Source: Bacteroidales bacterium
Lineage (GTDB): Bacteria; Bacteroidota; Bacteroidia; Bacteroidales; VadinHA17
DNA length: 64,000 bases
Direction of reading: 5' to 3'
NCBI GenBank assembly: GCA_003141895.1
Contig: PLNT01000040.1
Location: 88,634 to 152,633, forward strand
The notes below the pieces were generated by a model. It had not been told where the DNA came from. It ran no database searches and was given only the letters and a program-made list of their open reading frames with translations. Below are positions 19,001-27,387 of this stretch, piece after piece. The position numbers and the translations under genes were made by a program. How positions within the stretch are numbered: position 1 is the first letter of the stretch; each line of letters begins with the position of its first letter.

Positions 19001-19307
19001 TACCAGGGGAACCCAGCAATTCCTTAAAAATGCAGGCGTTGAGTCTCATGTTGCCTACTGGCCCGATGAGAATAAGTCACCAAATACAATAGATCTGATA
19101 AAATCGAGGGAGGTTGATCTGGTTGTAAATATTCCGAAAGATCTGAGCGATAAGGAGCTTAATAATGATTATACAATAAGAAGAAGTGCTGTTGACTATA
19201 ACGTTCCGCTGATTACCAATGCACGTCTTGCAAGTGCGTTTATTCTTGCTTTCTGCAAGATGAGTATTGATGATCTGGCAATAAAGAGCTGGGATGAATA
19301 CAAATGA
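16083..19307 (+). CDS. carB: CarB, carbamoyl-phosphate synthase large subunit
   Basis: Makes carbamoyl phosphate from bicarbonate, ammonia and two ATP. From the ATG at 16083 it has 1074 residues, essentially the length of E. coli CarB (1073). Two homologous ATP-grasp halves begin VIILGSGALKIGEAGEFDYSG and IIVLGSGAYRIGSSVEFDW, followed by a C-terminal MGS-like allosteric domain (LLSTGPARSK onward). An upstream TTG at 15987 is in frame but would add 32 residues and include the argR promoter. An ATG at 16086 is an alternative. It is divergent from argR. Confidence 0.95.
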   Translation: MMKDVVKKVIILGSGALKIGEAGEFDYSGSQALKALKEEDVSTVLINPNIATVQTSEELADKIYFLPVTPYFVEKVIARERPDGILLSFGGQTALNCGTELYKAGVFEKYGVKVLGTPVTAIMDTEDRELFVRKLREIEVKTPSSIAVAGVDEAIEAAGKLGYPIIIRAAYTLGGQGSGFASNPDELRTLASKAFSYSSQILVEESLKGWKEVEYEVVRDKYDNCITVCNMENFDPLGIHTGESIVVAPSQTLTNSEYHKLRELSIRIIRHLGIVGECNVQYALAPDSEDYRVIEVNARLSRSSALASKATGYPLAFIAAKLGMGYGLHELKNSVTKNTTACFEPALDYIVCKIPRWDLNKFEGVSHLIGSSMKSVGEVMAIGRTFEEVIQKGLRMIGQGMHGFTGNRNLGFEDIEKELAEPTDMRIFSIAEALEIGMPVERIYELTKIDKWFLFKLRNIISIKHDLCNYHTLESIPPDLLAHSKINGFSDFQIARHVLKSGSEQINDDLMKVRAFRKTLGIIPYIKQIDTLAAEYPAVTNYLYLTYSGSEHDIICESDKKSIIVLGSGAYRIGSSVEFDWCSVNAIDTIKKEGFRSIMINYNPETVSTDYDICDRLYFDELTFERVLDIIELENPGGVIVSVGGQIPNNLAMRLHKENVPVLGTSPVSIDRAENRHKFSAMLDILKVDQPRWKELSTIDDIFEFVDRIGFPVLIRPSYVLSGAAMNVVSNKNELSHFLKLAAQVSKQYPVVVSEFIENAKEIEIDAVARDGEMLAYAISEHVEFAGVHSGDATMVFPAQKIYFETARRIKRISRQISKELNISGPFNIQFLAKDNDIKVIECNLRASRSMPFVSKVLKTNLIELATKVMLGIPAEIPGKTVFELDYVGVKAPQFSFSRLAKADPVLGVDMSSTGEVGCIGEGFYEAILKAMFSVGYRVPKKSILLSTGPARSKVELLNSARALREKGHKLYATRGTQQFLKNAGVESHVAYWPDENKSPNTIDLIKSREVDLVVNIPKDLSDKELNNDYTIRRSAVDYNVPLITNARLASAFILAFCKMSIDDLAIKSWDEYK

Positions 19308-19352
19308 AAGTCAAAAGTTAAAAGTCGAAAGTTAAAACCGTTTAAACTTCTT

Positions 19353-19393
19353 GACTTTATAGACTTTACAGACTTTACAGACTTTATAGACTT
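19353..19393. repeat. Tandem 9-bp repeat (gactttaya) between carB and GNAT gene
   Basis: Four 9-nt units gactttata/gactttaca plus a partial fifth (gactt). Just upstream, 19307-19337 holds looser aagtcaaaagttaaaagtcgaaagttaaaa repeats, which are partly complementary to the units (agtc/gact). Confidence 0.85.
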
Positions 19394-19402
19394 AAAAACA
19401 AC

Positions 19403-19852
19403 ATGATAACAATCCGGAAAGCAACACGCGAAGATGCAACAGTAATCATCGACTTCCAACAGAAAATGGCCTGGGAGACTGAACGGATGACCCTCGTTCA
19501 CGACATAATTAACAAAGGTGTTAACGCCGTTTTCACTGAGCCTTCCAGAGGAAGGTACTGGGTCGCGGAAAACGAAGATGTAATAGTGGCTTCACTACTT
19601 ATAACATTTGAATGGAGCGATTGGAGGAATTGTAATGTATGGTGGTTTCAGTCGGTTTACGTATTGCCTGAATTCCGGCGAAAAGGGATTTTCAGATCGA
19701 TGTATCATCATATAAAAGGGGAGGCGGATAAAGAAGGCATTCCGGGTCTGCGTTTATACGTGGAAACAAATAATTTTCCGGCTCAAAATACGTATGAAGC
19801 ACTTGGGATGAAAAGTCTTCACTATAAAATGTATGAATGGATGAAGGAATAA
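19403..19852 (+). CDS. GNAT-family N-acetyltransferase
   Basis: A 149-residue acetyl-CoA-dependent acyltransferase. The central motif A is VYVLPEFRRKGIFRSMY (about residues 95-111), with the R/Q-x-x-G-x-G/A pyrophosphate loop as RRKGIF. Motif B is LRLYVETNNFPAQNTYEALGM, shown here as YVETNN and AQNTYEALGM. The N-terminal IRKATREDA is common in the family. Substrate not predictable. The GT2 gene follows within 4 nt, suggesting co-transcription. ATG start. Confidence 0.88.
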   Translation: MITIRKATREDATVIIDFQQKMAWETERMTLVHDIINKGVNAVFTEPSRGRYWVAENEDVIVASLLITFEWSDWRNCNVWWFQSVYVLPEFRRKGIFRSMYHHIKGEADKEGIPGLRLYVETNNFPAQNTYEALGMKSLHYKMYEWMKE

Positions 19853-19855
19853 AAA

Positions 19856-20944
19856 ATGAGTTGGCTTCCGCTTATATTAATCCTTCCTTATATAATACTT
19901 CTTTTAAAATGCTATAGAGGCCTGATACATCTTGAAGTCTTTAAGATATCAGCTGAACCTTCCACATTTGTATCAATAATAGTTGCCTGTCGTAATGAGG
20001 AGAAGAACCTTCCACCCCTGTTAGATTGTCTTGCTCTTCAGAATTACCCGGTTCATCTATTTGAGGTCATAATTATTAATGATAATTCAACAGATAGAAC
20101 GTTTGATATCGCCCTGGAATTCAGGGGAATCAGGAATATACAAACTATTAACAACAGAGGAACCGGAAAGAAAGCTGCGCTAAGAACCGGAATAGATTCC
20201 GCTAAGGGTCCCATGATAATTACTACTGATGCAGATTGCATTATGGGCACGGAATGGATCAGGATAATTGCTGCTTTTTATGAACTTCACAAGCCTGAAT
20301 TGATAATATGTCCCGTTCAGATAAAATCGGTTAGAGGATTTTTCGGTAACTTTCAGGCACTCGAATTTTTAAGTCTGCAGGGAACAACAGCCGGATTTGC
20401 TTCTGAAAATGAACCGGTTATGTGTAACGGAGCTAATCTGGCTTTTCCGCTAAATACCTATCTTAACCATTCAGCGAATCTGCATGAAGAATTAAATTCA
20501 GGTGATGATGTTTTCTTCATGCATAGCCTGAAGAAAGATAATAGTTCAAAAATTCTATGGCTCGAATCCCCAGAGGCAATTGTAACAACAGAATCGGTAT
20601 CATCCTTCAGATTATATATTAAGCAAAGGAGCAGATGGATTTCTAAGAGCAGTGCTTATAAAGACAAATATACAATCGCCCTTGGAATTGTAACATTTGT
20701 TACAATTATTTTACAGATTTCCTATTCAATTTGGTTCATATTCAATCCATTTATAGCCTGGATCTTTTTCTCAATACTGGTGTTGAAAAGTATTCCTGAT
20801 TATCTGATATTAAGAAATACAGCAAAGAGGTATGGAAAAAGAAATCTGATGAGATGGTTTATCCCGGCTCAGTTAATTTATCCTGTTTATGTTCTGATTG
20901 TGGTGTTTCACTGTATTAGTTTCCCATCTCTGAAAGAAACTTAA
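19856..20944 (+). CDS. Membrane-anchored GT2 glycosyltransferase
   Basis: A family 2 inverting glycosyltransferase of 362 residues. One membrane helix lies at the N-terminus (LILILPYIILLL). The catalytic domain (about 37-260) has VSIIVACRNEEKNL, INDNSTDRT, the DxD-like TTDADC, and RWISKSSAYK near the acceptor-site end. Two to three C-terminal helices follow (about 285-360). It is likely to glycosylate a lipid-linked or membrane acceptor; the product is unknown. It starts 4 nt after the GNAT gene. Its 3' end overlaps that of the convergent recQ by 29 nt. Confidence 0.85.
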   Translation: MSWLPLILILPYIILLLKCYRGLIHLEVFKISAEPSTFVSIIVACRNEEKNLPPLLDCLALQNYPVHLFEVIIINDNSTDRTFDIALEFRGIRNIQTINNRGTGKKAALRTGIDSAKGPMIITTDADCIMGTEWIRIIAAFYELHKPELIICPVQIKSVRGFFGNFQALEFLSLQGTTAGFASENEPVMCNGANLAFPLNTYLNHSANLHEELNSGDDVFFMHSLKKDNSSKILWLESPEAIVTTESVSSFRLYIKQRSRWISKSSAYKDKYTIALGIVTFVTIILQISYSIWFIFNPFIAWIFFSILVLKSIPDYLILRNTAKRYGKRNLMRWFIPAQLIYPVYVLIVVFHCISFPSLKET

Positions 20945-23096
20945 TCCTTACAAGTCTTATTTCTTCTTCTTCGAATTCATTACCCAATTCCTTAATAGCT
21001 TCTTCAAGTGAATCAGATTCTGCCTCCTCCCTGAAATAGGAGTAGATATCGTGCTGACGTTCTTCGTCAATTGTTGAATTAATATAATAATCAAGATTTA
21101 TCCTGGTTCCTGAATTAACTATTGCTTCAATTTCTCCTACAAGTTCCCCCATCTCCAGGCCCTTGGCTTCAGCTATGTCCTCAAGAGGTCTTTTCATGTC
21201 AATACTCTGAATAATATATACCTTAATTCCTGATTTATTGACAACTGATTTAACTACCATGTCGAGTGGTCTGATGATCTCTTTTTCCTCGACATATTTT
21301 TTGATTATCTCAATGAATTCCTGGCCGTAACGCTGAGCTTTCCCTGCTCCTACTCCTGAGATATTCTGAAGTTCATCTATTGTAATCGGATATTGTATTG
21401 CCATATCTTCCAGTGAAGGATCCTGAAAAATCACAAAGGGAGGGACATCTTTTACCTTTGACAATTTCTTACGAAGATCTTTCAGGATACTGTATAATTC
21501 CTCATCAACTGCTGCGGTCCTGGCTCCAAAAGCGTTTTCTTCGTCAGTTGTGTCAGCATAGTCATGATCCTCTGCAAGCATAAACGATGTAGGGTGCTCG
21601 AGGAACTCCAATCCTTTAGGAGTAAGTTTCAGCAGACCATAATTTTCGATATCCTTTGTAAGGAATTTGGCAATGAGGGCCTGCCGGATAACCATATTCC
21701 AGAATTTCTCATCCTTATCTTCACCTATGCCGAAAAACTCTAATTTATGATGCTTGTAAGATTTGATAGCGGATGTAACTTTCCCTGACAGAATATTTGA
21801 TATATGATCCGCCTTAAATTTTTCTTTTACTGCAAGAATCGTTTCGAGTACACTCACAACTGCCTCATTACCTTCAAACTGCGATTTTGGATGCAGACAA
21901 TTATCGCATGCCTCACAATTTTCTTTCAGATATTCTTCACCAAAATAATGAAGCAGAAGCTTTCTCCTGCATACAGATGATTCGGCATATGAAACCGTCT
22001 CAAGAAGAAGCTGTTTTCCGATCTCCTGTTCGGCTATCGGTTTGCCCTGCATGAATTTTTCAAGTTTCAGAATATCATTATAGCTATAATAAGCGATACA
22101 GTTTCCTTCGCCACCGTCACGTCCGGCCCTTCCTGTCTCCTGGTAATATCCTTCAAGGCTTTTAGGAATATCATAGTGAATAACGAAACGAACGTCTGGT
22201 TTGTCAATTCCCATCCCGAAGGCGATAGTAGCTACAATGATGTCGGCCTCCTCCATAAGAAACTTGTCCTGATTCATCGTACGCGTTGCTGAATCCATTC
22301 CCGCATGGTATGGAAGTGCTTTAATCCCGTTTACTTTCAGGACTTCGGCCATTTCTTCAACTTTCTTACGGCTCAGACAGTATATAATCCCCGACTTCCC
22401 CAGGTTGTTCTTTATATATTTAATGATCTCCTTGGTAACGTCCTGTTTTGATTTGACCTCATAATAAAGGTTAGGCCGGTTAAATGAAGACTTGAAAACA
22501 TCCGCATCGAGAATGCTCAGATTCTTTAGAATATCATGTTGTACTTTTGGTGTGGCAGTAGCTGTAAGAGCTATGATTGGTGATCGTCCAATCATATCTA
22601 TTATAGGTCTTATTCTCCTGTACTCAGGTCTGAAATCGTGGCCCCATTCTGAGATACAGTGAGCTTCATCGATAGCATAAAACGAAATGTCTATATTCTT
22701 TAGAAACTCTATATTTTCCTCTTTGGTAAGTGATTCAGGTGCAACATAAAGAAGTTTTGCTTTCCCCGACAACACATCTTTTTTTACCCTGGCAATTTCC
22801 GTTTTTGTAAGCGATGAGTTGAGAAAATGAGCCACATCATCATCTGTACTGAAGTTTCTCATCGCATCTACCTGGTTCTTCATAAGAGCAATCAAAGGTG
22901 AGATCACAATAGCTATTCCCTTCTTCATAACAGCCGGCAACTGGTAACAGAGCGACTTACCCCCACCTGTTGGCATCAATACAAAAGTATCCCTCCCAGC
23001 AAGTACATTCCCTATAATATGCTCCTGATTACCCTTAAAGGTATCAAAACCAAAATACTTTTTTAAGTAATCATGTATGGTAGAATCATTCAACAT
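20916..23096 (-). CDS. recQ: RecQ, ATP-dependent DNA helicase
   Basis: A 3'-5' superfamily 2 helicase in recombination and fork repair. The 726 residues show Walker A PTGGGKSLCYQLP (about 41-53), DEAH box with the RecQ aromatic loop (DEAHCISEWGHDFRPEYR) and motif VI ETGRAGRDG. The RecQ-CT zinc cysteines are in SSVCRRKLL and ENCEACDNC. An HRDC domain (about 535-610) includes PPFVIFQDPSLEDMA. About 110 residues follow HRDC, ending acidic. ATG start at 23096. It overlaps the GT2 gene tail to tail by 29 nt. Confidence 0.95.
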   Translation of the reverse strand: MLNDSTIHDYLKKYFGFDTFKGNQEHIIGNVLAGRDTFVLMPTGGGKSLCYQLPAVMKKGIAIVISPLIALMKNQVDAMRNFSTDDDVAHFLNSSLTKTEIARVKKDVLSGKAKLLYVAPESLTKEENIEFLKNIDISFYAIDEAHCISEWGHDFRPEYRRIRPIIDMIGRSPIIALTATATPKVQHDILKNLSILDADVFKSSFNRPNLYYEVKSKQDVTKEIIKYIKNNLGKSGIIYCLSRKKVEEMAEVLKVNGIKALPYHAGMDSATRTMNQDKFLMEEADIIVATIAFGMGIDKPDVRFVIHYDIPKSLEGYYQETGRAGRDGGEGNCIAYYSYNDILKLEKFMQGKPIAEQEIGKQLLLETVSYAESSVCRRKLLLHYFGEEYLKENCEACDNCLHPKSQFEGNEAVVSVLETILAVKEKFKADHISNILSGKVTSAIKSYKHHKLEFFGIGEDKDEKFWNMVIRQALIAKFLTKDIENYGLLKLTPKGLEFLEHPTSFMLAEDHDYADTTDEENAFGARTAAVDEELYSILKDLRKKLSKVKDVPPFVIFQDPSLEDMAIQYPITIDELQNISGVGAGKAQRYGQEFIEIIKKYVEEKEIIRPLDMVVKSVVNKSGIKVYIIQSIDMKRPLEDIAEAKGLEMGELVGEIEAIVNSGTRINLDYYINSTIDEERQHDIYSYFREEAESDSLEEAIKELGNEFEEEEIRLVRIKFLSEMGN

Positions 23097-23461
23097 AGTA
23101 TTCCAAAAAATGAATTATTTAGTCAACTGAAAGATCTTTACTTTTTACAGTTTATATAAAGTTAATAAATTTCCAGATCATATAATATTTTTAAGAATTA
23201 ATTAACAAAAGTGTTAAAGTGTTAAATAATTAGGACAGCTACTATAATCAATACCGTTTGCTGGAAATCAAAAACATAATCCGGATATTCTGAGCGATAA
23301 AATATTAACAAACTGAACAGCTGTCTGTTCCGCAGTTATTGATATAACAGATTTAATATAGGTTTCAAACTTCATAACACTAAAAGATTAATATTGTTTT
23401 GCTAAATAAGATTTATCATCTTTACAGGCTGTATTTTTAAATGAAATTAATTCAGGTGTAA
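23097..23461. other. 365-nt AT-rich divergent intergenic region (recQ/tatC)
   Basis: It separates the divergent recQ and tatC starts. It has a tandem octamer gtgttaaa (23211-23226) and a small palindrome GAACAG-CTGT-CTGTTC (23315-23330) that could be an operator. No coding sequence or firm promoter match was found. Confidence 0.5.
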
Positions 23462-24334
23462 ATGGCAATATTTGGGAAAAAAGGGAAGAATGGTGAAAAG
23501 GAAATGTCTTTCCTGCAACATCTCGAGGAATTAAGATGGCATATAATCAAGTCTATTTTGGCTATAGTATTCTTTATGATTATAGCCTTTATTTTTAAAA
23601 ATATTCTTTTCAATGTAATCATTCTTGGTCCTAAAAGCCCCAACTTTATAACTAACCGGTTGCTTTGCGAACTTGGGAATTATATTAATACACCTGCTTT
23701 ATGTATTAATACCAAGCCTTTGAATCTAATCAGTATAAAAATGTCGGGACAGATCACAACTCATATTACAGCTGCCATGGTTGCCGGGCTGATCCTTGCT
23801 TTCCCTATTATACTCTGGGAGTTCTGGCAATTTTTTAAACCGGCTCTTAAACCTAACGAGGCACGGTATGCAAAAGGGGCAGTGCTCGCAGCATCAGGTC
23901 TGTTTTTTGTTGGAGTCCTGTTCGGATATTTTATGCTTGCACCTCTTTCAATACATTTTCTCAGCTCATATGAAATTGATCCCTCTGTCGTCAATCAGAT
24001 TAACGTAAGATCATATATAGGTACTCTTACATCAATATGTCTTGCCACAGGACTAGTTTTTGAACTACCGATTATAGCCTTCTTCCTGACCAAGATTGGC
24101 ATTCTTACACCAAAATTTATGAGACAATACAGGAAGCATGCAATTGTTGTCATTTTTATTATCGCTGCAATAATTACTCCTCCCGATGTATTCTCCCAGA
24201 CTTTAGTTGCTATACCATTACTCATTCTTTATGAGGTAAGCATTTTTATTTCTGCCAGGGTTGTGAAACAAAAAGAGAAAGACCGCAGAGAATTTTTCGG
24301 AGAGGATGAAAAAACTGAACCAGCGACTTCATAG
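23462..24334 (+). CDS. tatC: TatC, twin-arginine translocase subunit
   Basis: Multi-spanning receptor of the Tat system for folded proteins with twin-arginine signals. The 290 residues have the N-terminal FLQHLEELRWHIIKS signature (E of the signal-binding site), about six membrane helices, and a family-typical periplasmic loop near FPIILWEFWQFFKPAL. A charged cytoplasmic tail ends the protein (EKDRREFFGEDEKTE). tatA is not adjacent. lptB follows 9 nt downstream. ATG start at 23462. Confidence 0.94.
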   Translation: MAIFGKKGKNGEKEMSFLQHLEELRWHIIKSILAIVFFMIIAFIFKNILFNVIILGPKSPNFITNRLLCELGNYINTPALCINTKPLNLISIKMSGQITTHITAAMVAGLILAFPIILWEFWQFFKPALKPNEARYAKGAVLAASGLFFVGVLFGYFMLAPLSIHFLSSYEIDPSVVNQINVRSYIGTLTSICLATGLVFELPIIAFFLTKIGILTPKFMRQYRKHAIVVIFIIAAIITPPDVFSQTLVAIPLLILYEVSIFISARVVKQKEKDRREFFGEDEKTEPATS

Positions 24335-24343
24335 TATATTTAA

Positions 24344-25069
24344 ATGAAACTATTTACAGAAAATCTTGTAAAAAAATATCGCAGCAGAACTGTTGTCGAC
24401 CAGGTTTCTGTTGAAGTTGAGCAGGGTGAAATTGTTGGACTGCTCGGACCAAACGGAGCGGGGAAAACAACAACCTTTTACATGATTGTCGGTTTAATAA
24501 GACCAAGAGAAGGAAGGATATTCCTCGATGATGAGGATATCACCACACTTCCTGTATACAAACGAGCCAGAAAAGGTATTGGCTATCTTGCACAGGAAGC
24601 ATCGGTATTCAGAAATATGTCGGTAGAGGATAACATTCGGGCAGTTCTCGAAATGTCGGGTTTCCCTAAAATTGAACAGGAAGAACGGCTCGAAACGCTC
24701 CTGGTTGAATTCGGTTTACAAAAAATAAGATTGAGCAAGGGGATACAGCTATCAGGTGGTGAAAGAAGACGAACCGAGATTGCGAGGGCACTGTCACTGA
24801 AACCTAAATTCATCTTACTTGATGAGCCGTTTGCAGGAGTTGACCCGATTGCGGTTGAAGACATACAGGAAATCGTTTCAAAACTCAGGGAAAAGAATAT
24901 AGGAATTCTTATTACTGACCATAACGTCCACGAAACCCTTTCAATCACCGACCGTGCTTATCTGCTTTTTGAGGGACGCATCCTCAAATCGGGCACTTCT
25001 TCACAGCTGGCAGACGATGAACATGTGAGAAGAGTTTATCTTGGAAAGAATTTTGAACTGCGCAGGTAA
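24344..25069 (+). CDS. lptB: LptB, ATPase of the LPS export ABC transporter
   Basis: Energises extraction of lipopolysaccharide from the inner membrane by LptFG and its transfer through the Lpt bridge. The 241 residues match the family. Walker A is [15 protein letters not shown]-loop [12 protein letters not shown], signature [15 protein letters not shown], Walker [14 protein letters not shown] and H-loop [26 protein letters not shown] and the SVFR Q-loop separate LptB from generic ABC ATPases. It follows tatC by 9 nt. The tRNA-Leu gene is 49 nt downstream with its own promoter. Confidence 0.93.
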   Translation: MKLFTENLVKKYRSRTVVDQVSVEVEQGEIVGLLGPNGAGKTTTFYMIVGLIRPREGRIFLDDEDITTLPVYKRARKGIGYLAQEASVFRNMSVEDNIRAVLEMSGFPKIEQEERLETLLVEFGLQKIRLSKGIQLSGGERRRTEIARALSLKPKFILLDEPFAGVDPIAVEDIQEIVSKLREKNIGILITDHNVHETLSITDRAYLLFEGRILKSGTSSQLADDEHVRRVYLGKNFELRR

Positions 25070-25073
25070 TCAA

Positions 25074-25104
25074 TTTGTTTTCATAATAAATTATTATACT
25101 TTTG
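25074..25104 (+). promoter_or_regulatory. tRNA-Leu promoter (full Bacteroidota consensus)
   Basis: TTTG at 25074-25077, a 19-nt spacer, then TACTTTTG at 25097-25104 fit TTTG-N19-TAnnTTTG exactly. Transcription would start a few bases before the mature tRNA 5' end at 25119. Confidence 0.8.
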
Positions 25105-25118
25105 CGGGGAATTTTACC

Positions 25119-25201
25119 GCGGATGTGTCGTAATTGGTAGCCGAGCAAGACTTAGGATCTTGTGTCTTCGTGACGTGGGGGTTCGAGTCCCTTCATCCGC
25201 A
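25119..25201 (+). tRNA. tRNA-Leu (anticodon UAG)
   Basis: Acceptor stem GCGGATG pairs with CATCCGC. The D-loop has aattggtag, and the anticodon stem CAAGA/TCTTG encloses CTTAGGA with anticodon TAG. A long class II variable arm (TGTCTTCGTGACG) and T-loop GTTCGAGTC follow, with discriminator A. These identify a leucine tRNA reading CUA. The 3' CCA is not encoded. A consensus promoter precedes it and a hairpin with T-run follows. Confidence 0.96.
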
Positions 25202-25213
25202 CAAATGTGTCAA

Positions 25214-25255
25214 GCCGCCCGAAACCTTTTGAAAGTGAGTTTTGGCGGTTTTTTT
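25214..25255 (+). terminator. Terminator after tRNA-Leu
   Basis: gccgcccgaaac pairs imperfectly with gttttggcgg, followed by a run of T residues (25249-25255). It lies 12 nt after the tRNA and 26 nt before the trigger factor ATG, and should limit read-through. Confidence 0.7.
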
Positions 25256-25280
25256 AACAGGACAATAAACAACAAATAAT

Positions 25281-26630
25281 ATGAACATTACCAGAGAAAA
25301 CATTGATGATCTGAATGCTGTTTTAAAGGTCAAGATCGAAAAACCCGATTATGAAAAAAAGGTAGAAACAGTACTAAAAGATTACAGGAAGAAAGCAACA
25401 ATAAAAGGATTTCGTCCAGGAATGGTACCAATCGGTTTGATAAAGAAGATGTATGGAAGAGCTGTTGAGATAGACGAAATCAATAAGGTAGTCACCGAAA
25501 ACATCCAGAAATATATTACTGATGAGAAAATTGAAATTTTAGGTGATCCGCTTCCGAAAGCCGATGAACAGGAGAAAATCGATTTTGAAACTCAAACCGA
25601 TTTCACTTTTTCTTTTGAGCTCGGACTAAGTCCCGTTGTTGACCTGAAACTCTCCAAAAAGAATAAAGTAAATGAGTATGAAATTCTCATTGACGAAAAG
25701 ATGAGAAAGGACTACATGGAAAACTATACCCGCCGGTATGGAGAATTGAAAAAGGCCGACATCATTGAGGAAAAAGATGTAATTAAAGGAAAAGTTGAAG
25801 CTATTGATACCACGGGAAATGTTATTCCCGAAGGACCTTCTGTTGACGAGACCTCAATTGGAGTGGATATTATTAAAGTAGATTCGATAAAAAAAGAGTT
25901 TATTGGGAAAGGGTTAAATGATTCGGTGGATTTCGATCTTAAAGCTGCATTCCCTAACGATAGTGAGATTGCCGGTATCTTACATAAGAAAAAAGAAGAA
26001 GTGCCCGATCTTCCTTCAAATTACAGGTTTACTATTCACGATATAAGCAGGTTTCATCCTGCTGAACTCGGAAAAGAGCTCTTCGACAAAATATTTGGTG
26101 AAGGAGTCATAAACACTGAAGAAGAGTTTATGAAGAAGATTGAAGAAGAGATAACTGTTAATCTCAAACGCGAATCCGATTACAGGCTTATGATAGATAT
26201 TAAAGATCTGGCAATGGAAAAAACCGACTTTGCACTTCCTGAAGAGTTCCTGAAGAAATGGCTTCTCAGAGTTAATGAAAAGACGACCCAGGAACAGATT
26301 GATAAAGATTTTGACAATTTCAGAAAAGACCTGAAATGGCAGTTGATAAGGAATAAAGTTGCCCGCGATAATGATGTAAAGATCAGTGAAGTTGAACTGC
26401 AGAAAGAGGCTGAAAATATAACCAGATATCAATTCCAGCAATACGGATTATTCTATGCTACCGAAGAGCAAATTAGCAATTATGCCAAAGAGACTCTGAA
26501 AAGAGAAGAAGATGCAAAAAGAATAGCCGATAAAATACTTGACGAAAAAGCCCTCGCATTGATGAAAGATCTTGTAAAGCTTGAAAATAAGAGCGTTACA
26601 GTTGAAGAATTTAATAAACTTTTTGAATAG
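25281..26630 (+). CDS. tig: Trigger factor, ribosome-associated chaperone
   Basis: Binds uL23 at the exit tunnel and shields nascent chains. The 449 residues have the N-terminal ribosome-binding domain with the signature loop GFRPGMVPIGLIKKMYG (the GFRxGxxP motif, about residues 45-52). A central FKBP-like region (about 155-255) is strongly diverged, as in other Bacteroidota, so peptidyl-prolyl isomerase activity is doubtful. A long helical C-terminal chaperone domain completes the protein. The tig-clpP-clpX order is conserved in many bacteria. ATG start at 25281. Confidence 0.92.
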   Translation: MNITRENIDDLNAVLKVKIEKPDYEKKVETVLKDYRKKATIKGFRPGMVPIGLIKKMYGRAVEIDEINKVVTENIQKYITDEKIEILGDPLPKADEQEKIDFETQTDFTFSFELGLSPVVDLKLSKKNKVNEYEILIDEKMRKDYMENYTRRYGELKKADIIEEKDVIKGKVEAIDTTGNVIPEGPSVDETSIGVDIIKVDSIKKEFIGKGLNDSVDFDLKAAFPNDSEIAGILHKKKEEVPDLPSNYRFTIHDISRFHPAELGKELFDKIFGEGVINTEEEFMKKIEEEITVNLKRESDYRLMIDIKDLAMEKTDFALPEEFLKKWLLRVNEKTTQEQIDKDFDNFRKDLKWQLIRNKVARDNDVKISEVELQKEAENITRYQFQQYGLFYATEEQISNYAKETLKREEDAKRIADKILDEKALALMKDLVKLENKSVTVEEFNKLFE

Positions 26631-26666
26631 GAACAGTTAGTTCAAATTGATTTATTTTTATTTTAT

Positions 26667-26674
26667 TATCTTTG
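26667..26674 (+). promoter_or_regulatory. clpP -7 promoter element
   Basis: TATCTTTG matches TAnnTTTG and lies 26 nt before the clpP ATG (26701). TTG at 26647-26649 is a possible -33 element with a 17-nt spacer. It gives clpPX a promoter independent of tig. Confidence 0.6.
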
Positions 26675-26700
26675 CATCTTAATTTTTAATGTAAAAAAAT

Positions 26701-27381
26701 ATGAATATTCTTGACGATTTTGGAAAGTTTGCAAGAAGTAAACGCGGAGTAAGCAGTACTGGCTTGCACAAATATACTTCCGTTTTTAGCGATAGTTATA
26801 TCTCACCAACAATTATAGAGGAACGACAATTAAATGTGGCATCAATGGATGTATTTTCGCGTCTTATGATGGACAGGATAATCTTCCTTGGTTTACCTAT
26901 AGATGATTACGTTGCCAACATTATCCAGGCACAATTATTATATCTCGATTCAGCAGATCCTGGAAAAGACATTCAGATCTACTTTAATACTCCGGGTGGT
27001 GGTGTAAATGCAGGACTGGGAATATACGATACTATGCAATATATTTCCGCCGATATAGCAACAATTTGTACAGGTATGGCAGCTTCTATGGGAGCAGTCC
27101 TTCTTACCGCCGGGAAGAAAGGAAAAAGATCAGCTCTTAAACATTCAAGGATAATGATTCACCAGCCTATGGGTGGTGCAGAAGGGGTTGCTTCTGATAT
27201 TGAAATCACTGTTCGTGAAATTGTAAAACTAAAGAAGGAACTTTACGAAATAATCGCTCTTCACTCGGGAAATACTGTTGAGAAAGTTGAGAAAGATTCT
27301 GACAGGGATTATTGGATGACATCCCAGGAGGCTAAGGATTATGGTATGATTGATGAAATTCTTCAGAAGAATGTTAAATAA
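26701..27381 (+). CDS. clpP: ClpP, ATP-dependent protease proteolytic subunit
   Basis: Tetradecameric serine protease that degrades substrates unfolded by ClpX. The 226 residues carry the triad S129 (GMAASMGAVL), H154 (IMIHQPMGG) and D203 (SDRDYWM). An N-terminal extension of about 30 residues (GKFARSKRGVSST) precedes the mature core and may be processed. A -7 promoter element lies upstream. The clpX start is 6 nt after the stop, so they form an operon. Confidence 0.96.
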   Translation: MNILDDFGKFARSKRGVSSTGLHKYTSVFSDSYISPTIIEERQLNVASMDVFSRLMMDRIIFLGLPIDDYVANIIQAQLLYLDSADPGKDIQIYFNTPGGGVNAGLGIYDTMQYISADIATICTGMAASMGAVLLTAGKKGKRSALKHSRIMIHQPMGGAEGVASDIEITVREIVKLKKELYEIIALHSGNTVEKVEKDSDRDYWMTSQEAKDYGMIDEILQKNVK

Positions 27382-27387
27382 CAGCTG

